From positions 9,054,501 to 9,118,500 of the forward strand of contig NC_059504.1 of assembly GCF_914767665.1 (NCBI RefSeq): DNA of 64,000 nt. The letters are read 5' to 3'. Numbering within the stretch: position 1 is the stretch's first letter; each line of letters starts with the position of its first letter. This stretch comes from Harmonia axyridis (lineage: Eukaryota; Arthropoda; Insecta; Coleoptera; Coccinellidae). Below, piece after piece: positions 56,591 to 64,000 of this stretch. The position numbers and the translations under genes are program-made. The notes beneath the pieces are model-generated. The model ran no database searches, had not been told where the DNA came from, and saw only the letters and a program-made list of their open reading frames with translations.

Positions 56591-58915
56591 TCTTGCCAAT
56601 TATATGGATTGATGAAGGTGTGTGCTTTGATTGGATGGTTTCATTGGAATGTTGAGCTGTGAATAGGAGAGCAGTGTACTGTAGCTAAAACTGCACTGTG
56701 CATTTTCCAGACAATAATATACCACCTATAATACCATTATTGCTTATTTTTAATATTGAATCTTTGGAAAAAATTAAATCAACCTGAAAATTTTCACAGT
56801 TTACGTTTTAGAATGTAGAGAACCGTTCTTCTAACTATAGGAGCTATTTGGTAAAGAAAATTGGTTGCTATACCACCATATTGATATTTCTAGCTCGAGA
56901 AAATGATCATTTGGATTTTTGGAGCGAAAAATAATGATAACAATTTTTAAAAAAATCCAGTTTCCAAAAATTGGGAACACATAATCATGAAATTGAAAAT
57001 ATATTTCTACCATTACACTGTTACACTCCACTCGATAAGTCTAACCAGGAAAACACATTTTACCTTGAAAATTCGACTTTATCACTTCAAGAGTGATACA
57101 TGTACTGCAACGTATCCTTAAATTTTTCAAAACTCTGCCCGTAACATGTTTCGTCCTTGTTTTTGAAACAATCTCCAACCCCGTCAATCATTAGAGCCCA
57201 ATTACTTTTCCAATCATCTCCAATCGCTTCGAAATTCTTTACCTCATCTGAAATCACTACCTAGGAGCTACACACAGAGGTAGATTCATAACCCTCAAGG
57301 AATCATTTCAATTTATAATTAATAATCTAAGGTATGTTTTTTACGTCTAAAATAGTGATTTCAGTATTATCCTAACCGAAACAATCCAAATGGATGAAAA
57401 TAAAAGGTCCTATTTTGAAGCCCCAGAAATTCTACAAGTTTCTGTAGCAACCTTCCCTATTCCCTTCTCCTATTATTCATAGCCTTCTAAATAAATATGA
57501 TTCATAGTAAGTAGCTTTTCAGTCATAAAGCTGCACATTGCCTGTCATTTTGAATACCGCCTCTCTATTAATTGGAGCAAAATGAAGAAGCAGGATATCA
57601 TGCATAATTCAGTTATCAGGGACACTCCAAGTTCGAATCTGAAAATTTCCGATATAATAGAACAAAAGGTCTTTTGAGGGGTGAACTAATTATCTTTTCA
57701 ACTCAGGAGGAGGCTGACGTTGACATGATCACTCCATTCAAAGAGGATGGTAGAGAGAATCTTACTTCGGTATCTTCAATCGCATTCAGTTCTCAATATT
57801 TGATGTATTCGTGAATTGTCAAGTATGGTTTTTGGATTGTTTGTGATTGTTATCGAAATATTTAATGTTGTTTTGTTAGAAAGGATGAGAATCCTCTTTA
57901 TTGATTCAATTTGTGTCTGATTTTAACATTGGGTTATTTCTCACGAAAAACATTTAATCTTTTTCTGTATCAATATGAAATGAAAAAAATGACAAAATGT
58001 GGCGTTTTCATCGTTCATTTCTAAACGTTGCGTTCTCTTGGTTAGCAGTGCAAGACCGTCCTTATCAAAGTCAGTTATAGATTTTTTCGTACTTTGATCT
58101 TTGTATGATACTCGAAATTGATCCCTTCCATTTCCCTTGGTAAAACATAATTTTAAATAATAAATGAAACACTACGTTCGACAATTGTGAAACGTATAGT
58201 CAAGTGTTTTATTTATTTTCTTTTCTCAATATTGTATGATACTTTCTGAAGTGCTTTCACGTGAGTATAGCTGCAAAGCATAGAGAAAAGACAGTCCTTT
58301 TGTCTAAATTCGGTATTCAAATCAAAGGAAAAGTTCAAATCACTATTTACTTTACTTTTATATGTTGAATTTTTGAAATACAGGATAAGAGAATAAGGGA
58401 AAAAGGTTGTCGTGAAGTCTGGTGCTTTTGAGCTCTGATTTTTCTTTTTTCATTATTAGACTTAAAGCCTTTGTTATTGAATATATGAACATTAAAAATT
58501 CCAACACTTCAGTTTTATCGAATCTAACAGTGTTACTCAAGATCTGAACATACCTTGAAAATTTAAAGTTTTTAAGTCCTTCTGTTCGCCTGTTATTGTG
58601 TTTACGATTCGTTGAGAAAATTCAAGAAATACAAACATTTTGATAACCTGATATTTACTTCCCAATTTCATAGCGGATTCTCTTGCATTTTAATATGATA
58701 TATATATGATCGATATAGCCCAATGACGTTCTGACTATCAATAATTCTTTTCAAACAGAACTCATTATACCTGATGTACCTATACTCTATCGATTTAATT
58801 GACATGTGTCACTGTTGATTAGGCTGCGTGTTCAGAAAACGTGGGCTGAAGCCCGTCCATTAAATTTGAATTGGTCCTTGGAAAAACAATTCCACACAAC
58901 CCTGCCACTACATGT
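56591..58915. other. No gene recognised
   Basis: Over 2 kb of A+T-rich sequence without recognised coding sequence or repeat. Confidence 0.45.
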
Positions 58916-58921
58916 CATTCG

Positions 58922-58966
58922 ATGTTGCTAAGCCTACAAGAGGCACTTACTACAGAAGAGTTGTAC
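58922..58966 (+). repeat. Repeat shared with 9525-9570
   Basis: CGATGTTGCTAAGCCTACAA and the next ~20 bp match the complement of 9525-9570 with one difference. Confidence 0.75.
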
Positions 58967-59204
58967 AAAATCGACTAATAATCCAAGTAATCAAACAATT
59001 TCCCATAAATAATATAAACAGCTAATGATATTGGATTGGCAATGATAGACATATTTTTTTGTATGTAATGGAAATTTCTGGTATGCTCATTCCTAATGAT
59101 TCAAGAATAAGAGCCAATGAGGTTGTAAGAGATAAAACGATATTCGGTATTTTATTGATCTACACAAGTATGTTAGAGTCAGATTTTCGGCCTAAATATT
59201 AAGT

Positions 59205-59582
59205 TCTACCGCCGTTTTGCAATAGATGGCTGTATGGGTAAGTGGTAGTCGAAATAAATAGATTGTAGATGTCATACAATAAGCTTAGGTATTTGTAAAC
59301 ATAACGCCATCGAAATATTACTCGATTTGTGACTGCATCATAAAGTTATTCTCAATTAAATATGTGAGCTTACGAGCCAAATTCTCGTCATTTGCGAAAG
59401 GATATAATTTTCTGCTTCAATATGAAGAAATCTGCGGCTGACGCTCATCGAATGCTCTCAAATACCTATGGTCAGGTAGTTATCAGTGAAAGAACGTGCC
59501 GAGAGTGGTTTCAAGAACGATGATTTTAACGTCGAAGACCAGCATGGCGGTGGAAGAGAGAAGGTTTTCGAAAATTCAGAAG
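59205..59582 (+). mobile_element. Mariner family 2, 5' fragment
   Basis: Starts near CTACCGCCGTTTTGCAATAG (terminal repeat), continues through the leader to ATGAAGAAATCTGCGGCTG, and encodes AHRMLSNTYGQVVISERTC with REWFQ. A frameshift then leads into FNVEDQHGGGREKVFE, where homology ends. No catalytic region. Confidence 0.85.
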
Positions 59583-59809
59583 AATGTATGCGTCAGATTT
59601 GCGACTTGTGCAACTGTCGGGTTATATTAGAATATCATCAAGAGATATACAACACTTTAGAGGATATTCCATCTTTTGAGAAAACTCAAATGATATTACC
59701 AAAAATGGCCCTTTATTTCTCAACAATTATACTGCGGAAAAATATTGCAGTCAGATATCCAAATGGTGAAATTGACACAATATTATGAGGGTAATGTACA
59801 AGACCTGCA

Positions 59810-60870
59810 TTATGTCACCTACAATTTTTGGACGGTTCTAAAAGAGATACGCAGGATGAATTGTGTGAATATGAGATTAGTGTGAAAGTATTTCACTTAC
59901 ACAACCTGAAACAGTTTCCATCGGCGACAATTTATTCCTGAAAGAGAACATAAAAACGTCAGGACAAGCTACAACACTGCAAAATAACCATCTCAGAGTT
60001 GATAGATGTTTTGCAAAATAGTGTTGTACTAGATTTTCGAATAATGTAACTGGCACAATATTTTGAGAGAATGATTAGAATCTGTAGTATATCACTTTTA
60101 AACTCAAGAAAAATACTCAGAAATCACAGAACATCAACATTTTAGAGTTGATAAATGTTTCACAAAAAAATGTAGAAGTGAGATTTGCGAATTGTGTGAA
60201 TATCTCGAGCCAAATATCGTAGGTGCTTCCTCTCTCAAGGTATTATGGTGTTTCGTCCGAGATCGCTGGTGGCAACCCAGCGATCTCTGTCTAAGATACC
60301 CTCTCACAACACAGTAGAGAGGTGACTCTGCTGCAACTCGCGGCTTCCTTAAACCACCTGGGACCGCATTAAAGTGTAGCGCGACGCCCATAACGTCACC
60401 TCTCGAGCAGACAGAGTCAATACAATCTTATTATAGGAAAAATGAATTAACTCACTTTCAGATCTTGAAGGAGCTCCCATCAGCTAGAATTTATCTATAT
60501 ACAATATAAAAACGTTAGACGAAGCCACAATAAACCGCTACAAAGTTGATAAATGAACTGCAACATAAATTTGTAGTAGAAATTGTGTAACTGCCTGAAT
60601 ATTCTAAGAATGATCAGAGGAATCTAGAGAACTTAACGAATGAACAATCCAAGATTCTCATAGGCCACAACTCAGGAACATAACCATCTCAGAGTAGACA
60701 AATGTTCTACAAAATATTGTAGGAGTGGAATTCTCGACTATGGTGTGAATGTTAGATTGGTGCTAACCCTGAAAGAATTCCCTTTGCCGACAATTTATTC
60801 CTACAAGAGAGAACATACAAACAACTGGACAAGCCACAACACACTGCAACATAACCAACCGACAATCTGA
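59810..60870. repeat. Degenerate ~150-bp tandem repeat array
   Basis: Blocks of the form ACAAGC(T/C)ACAACACTGCAA...CATCTCAGAGTTGATA...TGTTTTGCAAAAT recur with the GTTGATA-like core near 59998, 60148, 60545 and 60695, and a last partial unit near 60840. Spacing is about 150 bp except for one 400-bp gap caused by an inserted GC-rich block. Confidence 0.65.
60205..60440. other. GC-rich block inside the tandem array
   Basis: About 235 bp that break the repeat period. It contains a perfect 11-bp stem GAGATCGCTGG/CCAGCGATCTC (60259-60287, 7-base loop) and the inverted pair GAGAGGTGAC (about 60314) / GTCACCTCTC (about 60395). No coding sequence or Pol III promoter is recognised. Confidence 0.5.
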
Positions 60871-61104
60871 ACCCACAACAAGGTGCCGGAGGACACCACT
60901 CGAAGAAATACAACGCTTGTCGAAGCTAATTGTCATTTATTACTGCGGAGTACCGAAATGTATGCAAATGCATGCCGAGGTCCTTTATAATCATTCTCCC
61001 CCCCTATTTGATATGCATTACGGCAGAAAACCAGTTTCACGTGCACACGTACGTGGTGCTGTCGCGCCACAGCCAGACCTGGTGCGGTCTGTGGTGTCTC
61101 ATGT

Positions 61105-61215
61105 CGAGGTAGATCGATATCTTGATCAGATTTTACCGCTGCCGAAGTGGGATGAACGTGCTGGATAATTTCTGAAAGACCGGAACCCCGCCATTATGCG
61201 GAAGTGGAATGGGGC
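61105..61215 (+). repeat. ~105-bp sequence shared with 63055-63160
   Basis: GATGAACGTGCTGGATAATT and CATTATGCGGAAGTGGAATG match the downstream copy with scattered changes. Of unknown nature. Confidence 0.8.
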
Positions 61216-61239
61216 GGCGAAGGTCCAGGGTTGAAATTA

Positions 61240-61955
61240 GGTCGGTGAGGGAATGGACGTTTTGGTAATCGTTTCGGTGGAATGTTATTGGAATTGAGAT
61301 CTAATCTCTTTCGGCTAGGTTCGGTCGATTTTTACGGATTAAGGAAATTGTGTTGATGATTACTTCACCGAGTGTGATGGGATTTTTTCTATTTATTTTT
61401 ATTGGGAATGTCGATTGGTGGTAGGTGTATAAAATTGGAATCAGGATAACATTTTTTGAAGCTTCATAGTTCTGAGTCTGATCATTCTTACTTCTAGCTA
61501 AAATTCCAAACAAAAATATCCACAATTTCAATTATTGAAGATATTTTTCACAAACTTCAAAATGATTTTAAAACTAATACCAAAACGGTGATTTTTTCTA
61601 GAAATCATGTTGGTATCAATTGGAATGAGTATGGTTCCGAAGTCACTTTTGATTCTCCATTCATCGTTATAGATTTAGATGAATTCTAAAAGCTGACCTA
61701 ACCTAACCTGACCTGATTATAAAGGAAATATTTCTGACACTCAATCCTGAAATATAATATGAACGTAATAGTTGTTTTGTTCTTCAGAAACTTCATTTAA
61801 GGCTCTTCGATTTTTATGCTGAACACGAACTGTACATAGGAATTTTTTAGCACATTTATGAATAGATTTGCAGAAACTTCAAAAATATGTGTACCTCGGC
61901 CTATACTGCTTTGAGGGGTTGCTACACCGCCTGTATGAATTCGCTATCTTTTTCT
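61240..61955. other. No gene recognised
   Basis: A+T-rich interval without recognised content. Confidence 0.45.
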
Positions 61956-61959
61956 TCTT

Positions 61960-62225
61960 CAGACTTCAATCGTCCAGTGTCGGACATAGGCCTCTTCCAG
62001 TTTCTTTCATGCTTCTCTGTCATTTGCCGTTCTCCATTGTTTTCCTGCTATATCGATTGTGTCATCTATTCATCTCTTCTTGGGTCTTCCTACGCTCTTC
62101 TTGGTTTCTTGAGGTCACCAAAACATCACCCTGCATGACCATTTCTCCACATTTTGCATTGCTATATGTGCCACCCTCTGCCACCTAAGCCTAGCCACTC
62201 TATCCATGATGTCGGTTACTGCAGT
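61960..62225 (-). pseudogene. RTE-like ORF2 C-terminal relic
   Basis: Minus-strand frames read TDIMDRVARLRWQ, then after shifts KKSVGRPKKR, IDDTIDIAGKQWRTANDREA and KKLEEAYVRHWTIEV. The pattern GRPKxRWxDDxxxxAGxxWxxxAxDRxxWKxLEEA is the well-known C-terminus of RTE-type elements (recalled). Stops and frameshifts make it dead. Only the last ~90 codons remain. Confidence 0.75.
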
Positions 62226-62493
62226 TTTTCGGAGTTTGGAATTCTATCTCGAGCTCACACTCATGGTATTATGAACATCTAAATATCATTCACTAAGTCA
62301 ACAGAGTCATCAACCTACTATTTTATTTTTGTAGTTCAATGAATTTCTACTCTTTAAAAGCGAAAGAACTCTTTAGAATATTACCACCTGCTGAAACTCT
62401 AGTTTATGAGTAACAGTAACATATCGATGTCTGCTGTTGCATTGACCTCTAGGTCACTCAATGAATCAAAAAGATAGTGCAAAATGTTTACCT

Positions 62494-62638
62494 GGGACCG
62501 TATTCTCGACAAGTGATCTTTCAAAACGTATACGTTCTTTCAGTGCTCTGAACACTGAATGATGAACGTTTTTTCAGTGCTCTGAACACTGAATGAACGT
62601 ATACGTTTTGAAAGATCACTTGTCGAGAATACGGTCCC
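62494..62638. repeat. 145-bp hairpin with 44-bp perfect arms
   Basis: The arms 62494-62537 and 62595-62638 are exact complements, beginning GGGACCGTATTCTCGACAAG. The 57-bp loop holds two direct copies of TTTCAGTGCTCTGAACACTG, each itself a 7-bp stem around CTCTGAA. There is no coding sequence and no clear target duplication. Confidence 0.97.
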
Positions 62639-62639
62639 T

Positions 62640-63054
62640 GTCTCGTCTTCACTTTTCCAGTACACAGTGAATAATTGGATTAAATCACCCTTTATACATT
62701 TCAATGGCTAATCCAAATCCAAATCATGTCATAACAAAATTTGGATAGCTCTACTGTTTGTTTGGAGATAGTATGACCACTTCTAAGACATGATTGGCAA
62801 CAGAAGACTTCTAGATATATTCCTGTTTCTCATAAGACCAACAAGCTTTTTGTATCTATTAAGAACACCTATCAGTTTCGTGGTGAACAATTCTGAATAT
62901 TAATTTGAATTAATGATGATTAATCTTCCCCGAAAATTACCAAAGTTATTCAATTCATCAACGGAATTCTGTAAAGCAGCTTTCGATTTCCCTAAAGTGA
63001 AAAGAAAAATAATTATCTTTCTCCTCCCACCGTGGTCCATCTTCGGAAACTTAA
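62640..63054. other. No gene recognised
   Basis: Unassigned A+T-rich interval. Confidence 0.45.
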
Positions 63055-63160
63055 TCTCGCCAGATCGATATCGCGATCTGATTTTATTGCCGGCTGAGCA
63101 GGATGAACGTGCCAGATAATTTCTGAGGGGCCGGAACAAGAGCATTATGCGGAAGTATAA
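63055..63160 (+). repeat. ~105-bp sequence shared with 61105-61215
   Basis: GGATGAACGTGCCAGATAAT and AGCATTATGCGGAAGTATAA align with the upstream copy. Confidence 0.8.
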
Positions 63161-63685
63161 TGGGAATGAATGGGTATCATTTTCGGAACTGGATACACGT
63201 CTTGTCCGACCAATATTTGGGGCAGTTTTCTGTGCTAATGCAAATTTATTGCTTTCTTTTCGGTGAAAGTAATTACTTTCGGGGCTGGAGTATACGTAGG
63301 TTAAACGAGGGGGATCAGACGTGGGGTAGATGCTTAACTACAAGTTTTTGAGAGATTAATGTTATTCGTGTTTGTATTGGTTCGTCTTCGCCAGGAAGCA
63401 ATTAAATCGTTGTTTGCTAACGTGCCTGATGAAGGTGAGATTCTCGTTGGATTATTTTATCAGAACGGCATCTTCAGAGGAAATGAATTCGATGAATATT
63501 CTTCCTTCGAATATTTTACAGGGGTTGTTTTTGACATGTACACGTATGATAAAGGAAATGGTAATGTAATATATTTTATTTCTTCTCTTTAATTCTTTTT
63601 TTTTCTTTCTTCTCTTTTCTTTTTTTTTTCTTCTTTAGAATTATTATTGATTTAATATCGCGCACTGGTTATAATGTATTATATA

Positions 63686-64000
63686 ACGGGTGTTTTTTTT
63701 CGAGGTATATAACTTTAAGTTGACATTACTTTTCAAGATGGCGACCGATTTAACAGCTGTCAAGTGATTCATTCTCAGTTTGGTTTGGCAATTCATCATG
63801 AATAGATTCACACCTGAGCAACGCTTGCTAATAGTGCAATTTTATTTCGAAAATAATGGTTCTGTGCGGAATACGTATCGCGCACTACGTCCATTTTATT
63901 TTGTTTACGTTTACGTCAACAAACAAAACTGCCGCATTTGGAGTGAAGCTAATCCTCAAGTGTATGTCGAAACACCGTTACATCCAGAAAAACTGACTGT
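63686..64000 (+). mobile_element. DD41D (rosa-like) mariner, second deleted copy (cut by window end)
   Basis: Starts ACGGGTGTTTTTTTTCGAGG after TA. Collinear with the 5018-5957 copy in opposite orientation. It carries the same internal deletion junction (CGTCCATTTTATTTTGTT) plus a further ~30-bp loss. Its right end lies beyond the window. Confidence 0.9.
63798..64000 (+). pseudogene. DD41D transposase, in-frame deleted, partial
   Basis: ATG at 63798 opens MNRFTPEQRLLIVQFYF. At residue ~33 the deletion joins RALRPFYFV in frame to NKQNCRIWSEANPQVYVETP, and the frame is open to the window end. The region SDEAHFWLNG with the first catalytic aspartate is gone, as is most of the DNA-binding domain, so the product could not be an active transposase. 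Confidence 0.85.

Noticed and set aside
60134..60391. 85-codon minus frame in the GC-rich block as a gene
   Set aside because: It spans the boundary between the block and the tandem repeat and has no recognisable domain.

Overview
The window is A+T-rich, gene-poor and almost entirely made of transposable-element sequence. Several D,D34D mariner families, a DD41D (rosa-like) element, a PHD-finger CR1-type non-LTR retrotransposon and hAT relics, with spliced genes in between, point to an insect nuclear genome. The order cannot be fixed from the sequence. There are no ribosomal RNA genes, no bacterial-style operons and no CRISPR array.

Only one convincing host gene is visible. It is a two-exon RING-H2 gene on the minus strand (9838-10429) encoding a 135-residue protein with an acidic tail. 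The only other long intact coding region is a CR1-like retrotransposon (about 46.27-50.60 kb). Its ORF1 (PHD finger plus CCHC knuckles) and ORF2 (endonuclease plus reverse transcriptase) lie in the same frame, separated by a single UAG, and no AUG lies between them.

Layout. 0-5 kb: a foldback MITE with a tRNA-like insert, and a 0.4-kb tandem duplication. 5-10 kb: a DD41D deletion derivative, a repeat here called X (possible deletion derivative of a longer transposon), mariner ends, a MITE and a perfect 50-bp palindrome. 9.8-10.4 kb: the RING gene. 10.6-12 kb: a large inverted repeat. 13-24 kb: nested MITEs, and hAT-derived elements whose subterminal TCAAG arrays resemble a satellite. 24-38 kb: two mariner families at different stages of decay, RTE relics, and a second X copy split by an 884-bp insertion. 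38-46 kb: Jockey-like and RNaseH-bearing non-LTR relics, a short mariner derivative and MITE Y. 46-50.6 kb: the CR1 element. 51-64 kb: more MITEs and mariner relics, a degenerate ~150-bp tandem array, a 145-bp hairpin with 44-bp perfect arms, and a second DD41D derivative cut by the window end.

All functional calls are read from visible motifs, codons and internal repeats. Family assignments that rest on recollection of transposon families are marked as such. No host operon or pathway can be reconstructed, because apart from the RING gene everything recognisable is mobile DNA.
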